NCBI GenBank assembly: GCA_037179385.1
Contig: CM074179.1
Span: forward strand, 73,893,719 to 73,957,718
DNA: 64,000 nt
Reading direction: 5' to 3'
DNA from: Holothuria scabra
Taxonomy: Eukaryota; Echinodermata; Holothuroidea; Aspidochirotida; Holothuriidae
The notes beneath the pieces are model-generated. The model was not told where the DNA came from. It saw nothing but the letters and a program-made list of their open reading frames with translations, and did not search any database. The translations under genes and the position numbers were made by a program. Below, one piece after another: positions 39,085 to 50,874 of the stretch (the first letter of the stretch is position 1; every line of letters starts with the position of its first letter).

Positions 39085-39224
39085 TTTTTAGTGGTGGCAG
39101 CATATTCTTTTTGGGGGAATACTTCTGCGCTTTAAATTGGTATGTGCCAATTTAAATTGGTAGGTGTCGATTTAAATTGGTATGTGTCAATTCCCCATGA
39201 TTTGATACCGATTGCTCGCCATAA
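39085..39224. repeat. Right terminal array matching 24719-25590
   Basis: Read in reverse, this segment begins TATGGCGAGCAATCGG, continues with ATCATGGGGAATTGACACAT and three ACCAATTTAAA units, and ends in TTTAAAGCGCAGAAGTATTC followed by CCCCCAAAAAGAA. These are the same landmarks, in the same order, as the outer edge and the inner edge (25550-25581) of the left array. It has fewer units and lacks the internal palindrome. Confidence 0.85.
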
Positions 39225-39892
39225 AGCCTATGCTGCTTCGCTCTGTTAGACAACGTTCTACCCCCGTTCCAGTTAGGATTTAAGGTGAGATTTTCCTCCT
39301 TTTTCAATTTATTGTGCAACAATTTTGATGGCGTGGGTAACGTTTCCTACTTCAATTATAGGCCCCGCCTATGCCTATCGTTGGACTAACCTGAGTGTAA
39401 TCCTAGGTTGTTTGTGAAAAGACGATCCGTCGAAGATACGAACGAATGCTATGCACTGCTTACGTACGTCTATTCGTTTCACTTTCAGTTGGGCATGTAC
39501 GCAACTACGCACGAGCACCCATAGTTTTTTATATATGAATAATCATAAACAAACACATTTTCGTTGGTTCATGCTTCTGATTGATGGGCTAATTACAGCG
39601 GAAACAACTCAAATTTCATTTGGCAAAACCAATTCAACAACATCACTTCGGACAAAGATTACTCCCCGAGGAAGCTTAGACTGTCCTTCTAAGTATGTTA
39701 GAACCTGTTTAACAGTGTCCAGCTTCAGCTATCTGGCTCTCTTGCGACCACGAATTTGGATGTTCAAGTATTTCTTTATAACAATTGCTTAGAAGCACTA
39801 TTCATGTCTGACAATTCCGACACAATGAGGATTTAAAACAACAATGCTTTCATCTCAACCCGAGACCGCCAGCACATGAATGGTTTATTTTG
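39225..39892. other. Intergenic, no gene assigned
   Basis: A plus-strand frame of 113 codons (39451-39792) has no recognisable domain, no polypurine context and no splice support. It is left unassigned. Confidence 0.4.
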
Positions 39893-40380
39893 TAAAACCA
39901 GGGAGCTGTTATTTGGATAACAGCTCCCTGGTTAAACTTGAAACGACTGTTAAATGGAAATAAGTCGCAACTGGTTGGCTTCCTTCACACCCTGGAGTTG
40001 TCAGCTGACAACTCCCTGATTTCTGAAAGCACTTTAGGGAACGTTAACAGAGGATTCCAGAAATACCAAACGTAAATTTGAATTCATCTTGATGCATAGC
40101 ACCAGATTGTTATACTCAATAAGGGTCACAACGCGTAAAAAGACACAACAAATTAATTTCTATACGGCTTGCAATGTTTAAGCAGCGTATAAAGATCCCT
40201 CTTAATGAAGCAGAAAATAAAGCCCCTTGTACTGACCTTTTAATTCAGTACAAGTCCCATTTAAAAAGGAAAGAGCCCGAAAATAGCACTAATGCCGGAT
40301 TAACTTGGCAGTTTAAATTTAGCTTCAAAGAAAGAGATTTTGTTGGATATCCTTTTGAATAACAGCTCCCTCATTTAACA
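39893..40380. mobile_element. Cluster of CAGGGAGCTG/CAGGGAGTTG transposon ends
   Basis: At 39900-39932, CAGGGAGCTGTTAT and its reverse complement form a hairpin with a loop of a few bases, flanked by GTAAAAC and GTTAAAC (6 of 7). At 40003-40022, GGAGTTGTCAGCTGACAACTCC is another near-perfect palindrome ending in CTG. At about 40360-40374, ATAACAGCTCCCT is a further right end. The family is the same as the palindrome at 36046, but the full element boundaries are unclear. Confidence 0.5.
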
Positions 40381-40524
40381 GTGCCAGAAATTTACAAGAG
40401 ATGGTCAAGACGAAAAGTTTGTTTCATTCTTTGTTCCTCTTCTTCACGAAGAATGAAAGCAAGGGTTAATAGAATCGATATTTTGGATTTCCATTGAAGT
40501 TAAATGCAGATTCAGATAGTTGAG

Positions 40525-40725
40525 ATAATGGCAGCTGCCTGAGCATTTTGCTTTCTGGGACTAAAACTAAAACTTTTAAATCATGTTATTTGGACACAGC
40601 ACGTACATAATGGTGCAAAATAACAGCCTAAAGAGAGACCGGCAGGCGATTTTGGTCCATAGAGGGAGTGGGGGGGGGGGGTGGTCGCCGCCTATAGCAG
40701 AAAGGAAGTTGTGCCTTTGGGGTTA
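40525..40725 (+). mobile_element. Partial copy of the 536-2131 hAT family
   Basis: TGAGCATTTTG, ATAATGGTGCAA and CAG(A/G)CGATTTTGGTCC followed by a G12 run (40670-40681) appear in the same order as at 1957-2100 of the first element. The terminal repeat itself is missing. Confidence 0.6.
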
Positions 40726-40728
40726 TCA

Positions 40729-40749
40729 TAATATATATATATATATATT
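40729..40749. repeat. (AT)n microsatellite
   Basis: About ten AT units. Confidence 0.85.
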
Positions 40750-41594
40750 AAATTCGTTTCCTATATTACGGTTCCCATTGTCTTAGAGTTTAACCAAAGC
40801 AAGAAGCCTTAATAAGGGATACCGTCCACAACTTTAAGTTTATTAGAAGCCAACCTTGTCCCAGACACTTTCTTCATGTGTATTCCAGTACTTAACAAGC
40901 CGTATGACCGTATTTACGTTACGCAACTGGGTAGTGTACGAACAGCACAACCTCTGCTCTTCGACTATTGGTCACGCTACAGACTAAGTACCCTTCAAAT
41001 ATTGATTTAATTTGTTCTCTTGGGCGCTTTTAACATCAGATCAACTAGAACTTAACCTTCACAACAGAAAGGCGTAGATGTCCAGATATCCAGAAGTCCA
41101 GATGATGTAGCAATTGTCGACGACGGAGACCAGTTTTATATGCTTGCTCTTTCACGTTCATCTAGTTTATTTAAAGTATGCCTCAAGTCCAAAAATTAAA
41201 AAGCATATATTAAATAGCATGAGAATGAATTCTTACAGTCCAAATCCGAGATGTAAAATTTTGAAATTCATTTACTTGAAACAAAAGTCCATTTTTTAAT
41301 AATTTTAGAAGTTCTTTTTGAACAACGCACATTACCTGCTTTGTTTCCATGTAAAATTAAGAAATTGTTTATGACCGTTAACTCTTCCCGTTAGCTTGCA
41401 TATCATGTTGCACAGAGGAAACCTAATTAATTACATCACCCCATAAGAGTATGAGTGCTACCGCACCTTATTACTGTGTGCAGCAACTTTCAGAAAAAGA
41501 AAGAAACACAAAGACTGTAATTGACGTAGTACAACAATGTCATCACAAATTATTGCGCAATGTACCATTTTAACTGAAAAAATCAACATCTAAT

Positions 41595-42963
41595 AGAAGA
41601 AGAAGAAGAAGAAGAAGAAGAAGAAGAAGAAGAAGAAGAAGAAGAAGAAGAAGAAGAAGAAGAAGAAGAAGAAGAAGAAGAAGAAGAAGAAGAAGAAGAA
41701 GAAGAAGAAGAAGAAGAAGAAGAAGAAGAAGAAGAAGAAGAAGAAGAAGAAGAAGAAGAAGAAGAAGAAGAAGAAGAAGAAGAAGAAGAAGAAGAAGAAG
41801 AAGAAGAAGAAGAAGAAGAAGAAGAAGAAGAAGAAGAAGAAGAAGAAGAAGAAGAAGAAGAAGAAGAAGAAGAAGAAGAAGAAGAAGAAGAAGAAGAAGA
41901 AGAAGAAGAAGAAGAAGAAGAAGAAGAAGAAGAAGAAGAAGAAGAAGAAGAAGAAGAAGAAGAAGAAGAAGAAGAAGAAGAAGAAGAAGAAGAAGAAGAA
42001 GAAGAAGAAGAAGAAGAAGAAGAAGAAGAAGAAGAAGAAGAAGAAGAAGAAGAAGAAGAAGAAGAAGAAGAAGAAGAAGAAGAAGAAGAAGAAGAAGAAG
42101 AAGAAGAAGAAGAAGAAGAAGAAGAAGAAGAAGAAGAAGAAGAAGAAGAAGAAGAAGAAGAAGAAGAAGAAGAAGAAGAAGAAGAAGAAGAAGAAGAAGA
42201 AGAAGAAGAAGAAGAAGAAGAAGAAGAAGAAGAAGAAGAAGAAGAAGAAGAAGAAGAAGAAGAAGAAGAAGAAGAAGAAGAAGAAGAAGAAGAAGAAGAA
42301 GAAGAAGAAGAAGAAGAAGAAGAAGAAGAAGAAGAAGAAGAAGAAGAAGAAGAAGAAGAAGAAGAAGAAGAAGAAGAAGAAGAAGAAGAAGAAGAAGAAG
42401 AAGAAGAAGAAGAAGAAGAAGAAGAAGAAGAAGAAGAAGAAGAAGAAGAAGAAGAAGAAGAAGAAGAAGAAGAAGAAGAAGAAGAAGAAGAAGAAGAAGA
42501 AGAAGAAGAAGAAGAAGAAGAAGAAGAAGAAGAAGAAGAAGAAGAAGGAGAAGGAGAAGGAGAAGGAGAAGGAGAAGGAGAAGGAGAAGGAGAAGGAGAA
42601 GGAGAAGGAGAAGGAGAAGGAGAAGGAGAAGGAGAAGGAGAAGGAGAAGGAGAAGGAGAAGGAGAGGGAGAGGGAGAGGGAGAGGGAGAGGGAGAGGGAG
42701 AGGGAGAGGAGGAGGAGGAGGAGGAGGAGGAGGAGGAGGAGGAGGAGGAGGAGGAGGAGGAGGAGGAGGAGGAGGAGGAGGAGGAGGAGGAGGAGGAGGA
42801 GGAGGAGGAGGAGGAGGAGGAGGAGGAGGAGGAGGAGGAGGAGGAGGAGGAGGAGGAGGAGGAGGAGGAGGAGGAGGAGGAGGAGGAGGAGGAGGAGGAG
42901 GAGGAGGAGGAGGAGGAGGAGGAGGAGGAGGAGGAGGAGGAGGAGGAGGAGGAGGAGGAGGAG
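41595..42963 (+). repeat. 1,369-bp pure purine tract in four ordered blocks
   Basis: The block order is (GAA)317 at 41596-42546, (GGAGAA)19 at 42547-42660, (GGAGAG)8 at 42661-42708 and (GAG)85 at 42709-42963, with no interruption by a pyrimidine or an irregular unit. Each block differs from its neighbour by A-to-G changes in one or both triplets. On the other strand it yields spurious poly-Leu, poly-Phe and poly-Pro frames. Length and purity make assembly error in the copy number possible. Confidence 0.97.
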
Positions 42964-43594
42964 CTGGCCTCGTTTTATAAGTAGCGAGATTCTCATTAGA
43001 GGGATAATGTGAAGATGAATGTTTTGGTTCGGCTTTTCTGTGTATTAAGTGACACATCTTGGCTATATTTAACGTTCAAATGCAGTATTATTCATGACAT
43101 TTCAGTCTCTCTATCTTAATGTTTTTTGTGTAATTTAGAAGCTTGGCTTTCTGCACAATCCAGTATTCAAACATCAGTTATAACAGTATTAGGCATGTCT
43201 AATGAGCAAAATTTTCTTTCAGTTATCTGGAATACTCCACTCCGGTGAAAGGTGTATACACATGGTACTCTAATGGAACTTTAAAGCATTTAAACATGCG
43301 TTTCTCTAATCGACATAAAAAAAAATTCTCACAGTAAACGTTTTTCAAAAGATACACTGTGAAGTTTAAGTGGCTCATGTTGAGATAAGACATTCACATA
43401 ATTCATAAAACCAGTTGTTCGGCAATAAGTTTCTAATTTCTTTTGCCCAATGTTGAGGAAACTTTAAAATTTACCAATTTGTATACTTTGCCCAAACATT
43501 TTGAACAACTTTGTGTAAGTGTAGTTAAATAACGTAACTGCAATTGGTAGCATTTGAAGTACTTGTAAAAATAAGTGTCACACGAAACACATAC

Positions 43595-46500
43595 CTTTGT
43601 CAGTAATAAGCAATACTGCCAACACACTAATTATCAAGAACGCTGCTGGAAATACTACAGAAATGAGCCACATTTTGTTGCCATTCTGCAAGAGAAAATC
43701 AAGACAAAAAGGTCCACATGGAATCAAAATCTAATTAAATCATCATTGGCTGATCTTGGAAGTATAGTTGATTAATTATCCAGTTAAACAGGCCAATATT
43801 TTTGCGAACATTGAAGCCCGACAACTAAGGGGCTTAATTATACAACAATAACAACATATTCTGAAATGAATGCTGAGAAAATGTTATAAAACTACCGAAG
43901 GTGGACTTTAATCGTAAATATAAGACATCAAATGTCAACCTTCAAGGTTATTGGATAATTCCTAAGCAACAACTAATTGACACAACTCTTGAGCTTTGGA
44001 GAAAGAAGAAATTTGGAAAGGATGAAGAACAAAAATTACATACCGTATCGATAACTTCAGTAGTGACCGAACGCCTGTTGATAAATATTTCCTTAATATC
44101 ATTATTAATCAAAAACGTAGATAAATCTTTCTACTTGGCTAAAGAGCACCCTTCTAAGAAAAAATTAACGCAGTTTGTGGTAAAAATTGCAACCTAATTG
44201 GAACCTTTTATAACATTCGGTTGTGTTATGGCACCAGTTCCCATTTTCGTCATATCAACAGTGGATAAAAGGGAAAATATTACAAAATTAGAGTCAAAAC
44301 GCAATGCCATTAAAAGCAACCAGTAGTGTTGTATTCAGTCCGCATTACTATCGACAAGACGTTTACTCGACCTTTTCGTCTCCACCACAGCATCAAACTG
44401 CAAATGTTTCAGAATTCGCATGAATGGGGATATGAATAGTCGCTGTTATATCATGATCGTTAATTATCGAATCGTTCGATAACGCTTATGACATATGACC
44501 ACAATCTGCAAAGAAGCGTAGTTTCTTCGATTGCAAAGTAAGCCCACGTTTGCAACACATTGGCTTTGAATGGTTGGTATGTTGTTTCAGCTTCCAACGA
44601 TGTTTATTTGTATGCAGCAGACGTGTGCAAACGTTTGTAACAACGGACTAAATCAAGTTTGCTGTGGCAATGTACGGGGTTGGTGTGAAACAGATAAAGG
44701 TGTTTATTTGGGTGGAATCTCTCCATTATCCCTCTCAACACCCTTCTCTTGTAAGGGTTATCTAGACAGACTCACATGTGTTTGAATAATATTGCAACAG
44801 GAGCCCACTGATAGCACTCGTATGATTGCATCTCTGTTTTGTTGATAAAAAGTCCATGCAAACTTAAATTGCTTTTTCATTCTTTTCAGTAACAAAGGCT
44901 TGTAGGTCAATACATAAAACTTTAAATAACTTCAAAAGTTAAAATACTACATACCAGACGTAAGTGTGTCAAAAGTATGACTAACCGAAATTACAGGCCA
45001 GACCGAATAATAGACAACATAAGGTCACATTTGGAACCCAGAACATTTGCTCAACCCAGTAAAAAGGGTTATCAGTGAGAAAAAATCCCATATTACGGAC
45101 TATCATGCATCGTATTTTACTGTCTTCCACAGTTTTTGAGGTTTGTGAAAGGTAAGGGTTAAAATATAATGGGAAATTGCATCGAGACATAGGAAAAAGT
45201 AGAACATGAAATCATAAGGCATTAAAAAGTCGAAAAATAGGTGAGTAAATTTTTTGTCTGTTCTTTCATATTTCGGGAAAAAACTTGCTGTTGCTTACAT
45301 ATCATATCAGCAGCGACAAAACGAAAGAAATAATTAAAATTTACTTCTAACGACTTTTCAAACATCTTTTAAGGCAAATACTTATTCAAATCTTACCCTG
45401 GTGTTAAAGAAAGCGACACATCTGAAAATGAAAAAAAAAATCTTAGTTATATCAGTAACGTGTATTTCTATAAAGATGGGAACCATCAGGCAGAAAATTC
45501 CACTTCTTCAAACTATCTTCCTTCCAACCCCTCCTTCAGCTGTTTTAAAATCATCCACATCCAAACAAGATCCCGATCCATTGCTTCAGGACATGATCTG
45601 GTGAGATCGCAGTGCCTTTATGCGTAATCACAAAATTTTCGTTGCAGACATTGCAATATGAGCTTATTCTGAATGTTGGTTTTTGATGCCAAGACAAAAA
45701 AAATGCAAATTAATACATTTTTTATATTCAATGGGAAATAGTAGTTCGGGATGTAATGTGCCTGACCTTCAATTCAGAATCTTGGTGAGAATGGCTTTAA
45801 TTTACAGTGTTATGTCAGAAAGTAATTTCCTTTTTAATTAGGCCTACATAGATTTATAAGTTTTCATCAATTTATCTGCGGATGACTCTCTAATGTTACG
45901 ATTGTTAAAAATGTCATCATAACTTTCTTGAGACGTTTCTTATGAATTGATACCTTACTTGGCATGTATTCCAGATAAGGAACTGGGGTAATTTGTTGGT
46001 AGAAAAACACAAGAAAATTGCTTTCTTGTTAGCAAATAGATAACATTTCGAATACGACAGTGGCGCAAAAAGCACAATGTTTTTATAACTGTAAAAGCAA
46101 GACTTGTGTCTGAACTAGATTTTATTTTATATATAGTTTCTTGTTGACAATGAAGTTGATAGTTCAGTAAAAATAGTTTTTAAAAAGTTTTATTTTATTT
46201 TATATTTTTATCAAAACGTAATTTTTTACTTTACCATTACAGTTTTTGCAAAACTTCTTATTAACGAGCATCATTAGGGAATGGACAGATTCACTTCCGA
46301 TAAGTAGTACAAGATTTTTGCAAAAACATAATCGTTCTTTTCATAAGAAACACTTACTTGTGTTAAAAATTAGTTACTCCATTAGTTTTGGGAACTCGAC
46401 ATGATACTTTGTAAACCCCATTGCCCACAGGCAATACAATGAATATGGAAATGTAAAATGAGATGGGCACTCCATTCCCTAAGAGACTTCAATTCTTTGC

Positions 46501-47549
46501 ATTTGTGATTTAAATTTTGTGATTAATGAAATTTTCCTTCTCCGGCCACACGAACACTGACACGTTCTTACTTCACTCATCCAAATGATAATACCTAAAA
46601 TGTGTAGCTGTAAATTATTCGGCACGTCAGTCATTTCTCCCCCTTATTTTTATCATGAGACCAACTGCAATTGAACTTACCGAAAGTAAGTAACCTTATC
46701 CTTGAATGTTGAACTGGGGACCTCTGACGCAAGTTAAAATTTCATTCCCAATAAAGGAATAGTTTTTAATTTCAGTGACAGAATCCCAAGTGTCTAGCCT
46801 TTTGGAATTTTGAAAGGTGGTGGATGAGTCAATCTAATTATTGTTAACAAGCCATGTCAGATGTACCCTTGGCCTTCCTCCATCAGCATGGCAGGCCACG
46901 GTCATGCACTCAAGTTTGTTCATGGTGAGCGTGAGATTTGTATTCGATGTGTAATTGGAATCATTGACTTTGACATAAAAGTGAGGTTCAACTGAACATG
47001 AACATTTTATGAAGTAAATAAAGCGATTTTTGGTTTAATGTGTTTTTGTTTCTTTCTGTGCCACACAACACAATAATCGATACTTAATAAGAGGTTTTTA
47101 CATTTTTATATAAGGTTTCATATGAATTTTTTGCATTATGGAACATTTTTTGAACTGCTAAACTTTAATTCTATCCTAACCTATTGACCATTGTGATTAT
47201 ACTTACCTTCATCCACTGTTTTCAATACATATTGTTTGTAGAGTTTTCTTCCGCAGAAACAAGCGTAAGTACCTACATTAGAAAGTTTGATGAATTTTAT
47301 TAACACAGAAAAGTTTTCCAAATATGTCCAGTTTTGGTCAGTGACGGACTTATTGGTCACAAAAACAGTTGTGTCATTGAATTTCCATATAAGGTCTTCT
47401 AGTGACTGACACGTACACGCACCAAATTTTATGCATTCGCCGGGAAATTTTGAAATTGTGGAATTACTATCGTACAACACACAATTCACGGTATCCGCCA
47501 GGCACATTCGGCAAAAAGTAATAAAAACAGAAATTTTAAAAAATACCAT
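43595..47549 (-). CDS. Ig-like single-pass membrane receptor (two exons seen, partial)
   Basis: Exon 47207-47549 starts at ATG 47549 (context TTTACCATGG). It encodes a signal peptide (hydrophobic VFFKISVFITF, cleavage probably near LADT) and one Ig-like domain. That domain shows paired cysteines, DLIWKF as the core Trp, and SNVGTYACFCG as the F-strand Y-x-C. Five N-glycosylation sequons are visible (NST, NDT, NKS, NWT, NFS). The donor GAAG|GTAAGT leaves phase 1. Exon 43595-43685 (acceptor TTTTCTCTTGCAG, donor AAAG|GTATGT, phase 0 to 1) encodes MWLISVVFPAAFLIISVLAV, a transmembrane helix. The phases do not join directly, so at least one exon lies between 43686 and 47206. A 25-bp stretch at about 45398-45422 has good splice edges. 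Cytoplasmic exons were not found. An earlier in-frame GTG (47579) exists, but the ATG gives the better signal peptide. Confidence 0.6.
43686..47206 (-). other. Presumed intronic sequence of the Ig-like gene
   Basis: AT-rich. No second clear Ig exon was found. The minus-strand frame 44981-45190 has a C...W pattern but its splice phase does not fit the flanking exons. Confidence 0.4.
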
Positions 47550-47579
47550 GGTAAACACAACAAAAAACCGTTGTTTCAC

Positions 47580-49795
47580 AAACTGTGTTGGATCAATCGT
47601 GTCAGATTAAGAAGTGTCCCATGCATTTTGTGGCTGAGAAAAAAATGGTAAACGACTATGAAAATGAAAGGAGTGTGAAGTCGTAATTAAAACTTTCTTA
47701 TTTGCATTTTTTTTTTTTTTTTTTTGCGCTGTTCAAATAAATAAGGCAATGGCTGCACGTGCCAGTTCCCAGCCTTAACATCAAGGTTAATACCCTCATT
47801 TGTTAATGTTTACCGGTTATTAAGCATCATGGGATCAGTTGTCAGGGTAAGCTTATCATTGATGTAAATGGTCAGGAATTTTGGATTTGCTTAGACGAAA
47901 ACAAAGATCTGCACAGAGAAGACTAAAACAAAGATCTTCTCAGAGAATAATTTATTCGTTATTGCATAAGCAAAGGATCCAAATAAACAAAGCAATTTAA
48001 TGTTTTATACAGAGCAAGGGAAGAAACTGGGAATTGAAAGCAAGACGAGCAATAAAAAAAAAACGATGCAAAGCTCAATTATGTTATAGTTTTATTAGCG
48101 TTATGTGATAGTATGTTTTTACAAACAAAAATCGTGACACACAGTTCATACCAAGGCCACAAATTTCAGAATATGGCAATTCCATAAGCAATAACAGGAT
48201 TTTTGAACGATGCCAGCCCCAATTCTTCCAAATATATGTCTACTCCTATCTCAAATCCTGAAAAACGAAATAAGAGATTCTTCGACTCACCTGAAAAGTT
48301 CATCCTAACAAAAGAGAAAGATAAAGGAAGAGAGGAGGATAGAGAAACTAATTTCATTATCTTCTGTCAGAGGTTCACAAGTACATGTGAGGGTGGGCTA
48401 AAGAAAACTTACAGGTGCGTAAAAATTATATAGTTTAAGTTCTTCCTACCGGTAAGAATTAATGTCTTTATGACATGTTTTATTGTGATTTTTGAATAAC
48501 ACACTGTTACCACGTACCTTTCCCACAAGTTATTTGCCCGGAATCATGACTTCCCTTTCGAAGCAGCGATATAATCGTATTCGTCCAACTTAACGGATAG
48601 TCGTTAACGATTTCTTTAAAAACCGATATGTTCTAGGCAAAGGAACATTCCAGGGTATTTTTGACACTTCTGAGTTTAGATTTTCATAAAGGCTGGTTTT
48701 CATACACCTATTCATTTTTGAAACATACTTTTGTACAAATTAGTAGTAGTTACATGTGTGTGTGTGGGGGGGGGGTCCTGCCGATTAAAAATGAATCGTT
48801 TCTTCTAATTTCAGTTGTTCTGTACTGAACATTACAATCTGATAAAGTGGAACGTGTAAGACTGCTATTCATGAAATTTATTTAAAAAAGAATCGGCAAA
48901 AGATCCAAGGAATCTGATAGGTGGAATGAAAGATTCTTCGATATCTGGCACTTCAATTACGATTTCATGTCTCCAAAGTAGAAGGTTGGATAATGTTCCC
49001 TCTAATAGCCAAGTAAAATAATTAGATAAGCAGGTAGACAAATTTCAAAGGTAGGCATTTAACACACCATAAAAACAGTATGTTCGACCAATGGCTCGTA
49101 TGATGCAAATTAACCCTTAGGTATGAAGGGCGTATGAGAAGTCTGAAAGTACAAGTACAGTAACACCCTGCATTTTAATACAAGTACATTGGATTTTAGT
49201 TTCTCTAAGATGACCCTTTGGTTACTGTTGCTTTTACATTCCTTTTTCTCTGCCTATTCTGTTTTTCTTATCCTTCTCTTAGCTTTTACTTCCCACCTCA
49301 ATATCCGACGTTGTTTAAATTGGCCATTGCTTGGAGTCAGACAGCGTTTATTAAACAAGGAAGTATGAATAAGGGGTTACTTGCATGGATTCTTTCAGTC
49401 CGTTTAGCAATATCTCCTAGCCGAAATAATGTATAACTTTAGCAGAAACAGTAAATACTCTTGAATTAACCCAGGTGGTTTTTACCCGTTTCTCTGGAAT
49501 GTGGAAATTGGTAATAGGAAGATTCCTCTGACAAGTACGTGCATGGTTTAAGCTTATCAGTTGGGCAAAAATGCAACAAGGGAAAGTATTGGTTAAGAAA
49601 TTTAAGTCACACGATCAAATAAAGATGTTTCGGTATCTTTGCACATTAAGGAATGTTTTCTCATCCAGGTGTGACTGGCCTTTTAACGTTAATGAAAACC
49701 ACACTTGACATTCCTTGTCACTGGTTTGCCAACCTTGAGTGGTGTTCATCTTTCTTTGCTTTCTTTCTTAGCTTTCTTTCTCACCGATTGAAAGA
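47580..49795. other. Mostly featureless; one possible signal-peptide exon
   Basis: Minus strand 48291-48357 could be a first exon: ATG, then KLVSLSSSLPLSFSFV, ending at a strong donor TTTTCAG|GTGAGTC in phase 1. The hydrophobic core is rich in Ser/Leu, and it may equally be a polypyrimidine tract. A poly-T run lies at 47709-47725. Confidence 0.25.
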
Positions 49796-50155
49796 AATTT
49801 GTATGTTTTCACACCGTGTTTTAAAGAGTCGCAAAATGCTTTTATGTGGTCACACTACGTGTTTATGTGGCTACACCACATTTGTCTAATGTCACGACTT
49901 AATTCACACCTGGTCATACTTAGTTTAAAATATTTCACTAAGTTACGCCATATTTGTATAAAGTCCTACCGTGTTTCATATAAGTAGCTTCACGTTTTCA
50001 TACAGTCACTGAATTTTTTTTTATGTAGTCATACCATGTTTTACCTAGTCATACCAATTTGTTGGTATTCACACCGTGTTTTCCGTATTAGCTCAATGTT
50101 TTTTATTAAGTCACACCGCGTGTTTATGTAGCTTTCACCACTTTTGTCCCTTTTC
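49796..50155. repeat. Degenerate ~30-bp tandem repeat
   Basis: Words of the type TCACACCGTGTTTT and TTTATGTAGTCATACC recur at irregular 30-45 bp spacing (for example 49808, 49849, 49970, 50032, 50070, 50112). The copies are heavily diverged. Confidence 0.6.
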
Positions 50156-50556
50156 ACATCCCCAATGATGCAATCACGTGATGTTTGCAGACTTAGTCGC
50201 AGACAGGTATACCCAATTCTTTCATAAGTAGAAGAACGTCTTTGAGAGACAGAACACAACGGCGACATAAAATTAAAAGTTAGTCTCCATCGAGTAACGT
50301 TAAAACAAACAAGCATTTTCGTCGATTACGTATCATCGCAGCGAGGAAGGTGTTGTGTATTGATGACATAGCTACAGCGAGGCGTGACAAAACATTGTTT
50401 CACGTTCAGAATCTCTGTAACTCAAGTAGCGTAGTGTGCTTTCCTATTCCAGAACTAAAGTTTGCGGTCGGATTTTTAAGGACGATTTCCTTTCTGACTT
50501 TGCCATTGCATAAGGTAAAGAAGCACTGCAATTGACGTGTGGTGCACAGTGGAACC

Positions 50557-50778
50557 ATAAGCAAGTTTTTGAGTCCAATGTGGGAGATATGCACACTGCA
50601 AGTCTAAAAAGAAAAAAAAAATATCCTCCCTTAAAGACCCCAAATGAAAATAATATTTGTCGACCGTTTCAAGTAAACCCAGAGTTTTGAAGATGTGATA
50701 GATGCGTGACAACGTTTTGTTCGTCCCGAAAGATTTGTAGTGTGCATATCTCCCACGTTGAACTTAAAAACTGGCTTA
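50557..50778. mobile_element. 222-bp fold-back MITE
   Basis: The arms 50557-50604 and 50731-50778 are imperfect reverse complements (about 48 bp) sharing GTGGGAGATATGCACACT. The spacer is about 126 bp and AT-rich. No convincing target duplication was found. Confidence 0.6.
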
Positions 50779-50874
50779 TTTGATACCGGCTATGAAAGGA
50801 AAATAGCTTGCTACGTTCGGGTTTGGGAAATTAGGGAAATTGGTAGATCCTCACTAAGGAAAAACGAACATTAA

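Noticed and set aside
24719..39224. Polinton/Maverick element
   Set aside because: The size and long ends would fit, but no polymerase B, integrase, ATPase or capsid-like frame is visible and no 6-bp duplication was found.
39451..39792. 113-codon plus-strand frame
   Set aside because: No domain, no splice or promoter context; length is compatible with chance in 64 kb.
41570..43057. 495-codon and 468-codon minus-strand frames (poly-Pro/Leu, poly-Leu/Ser/Phe)
   Set aside because: They are translations of the GAA/GAG repeat tract. The few non-repeat residues at each end have no gene features.
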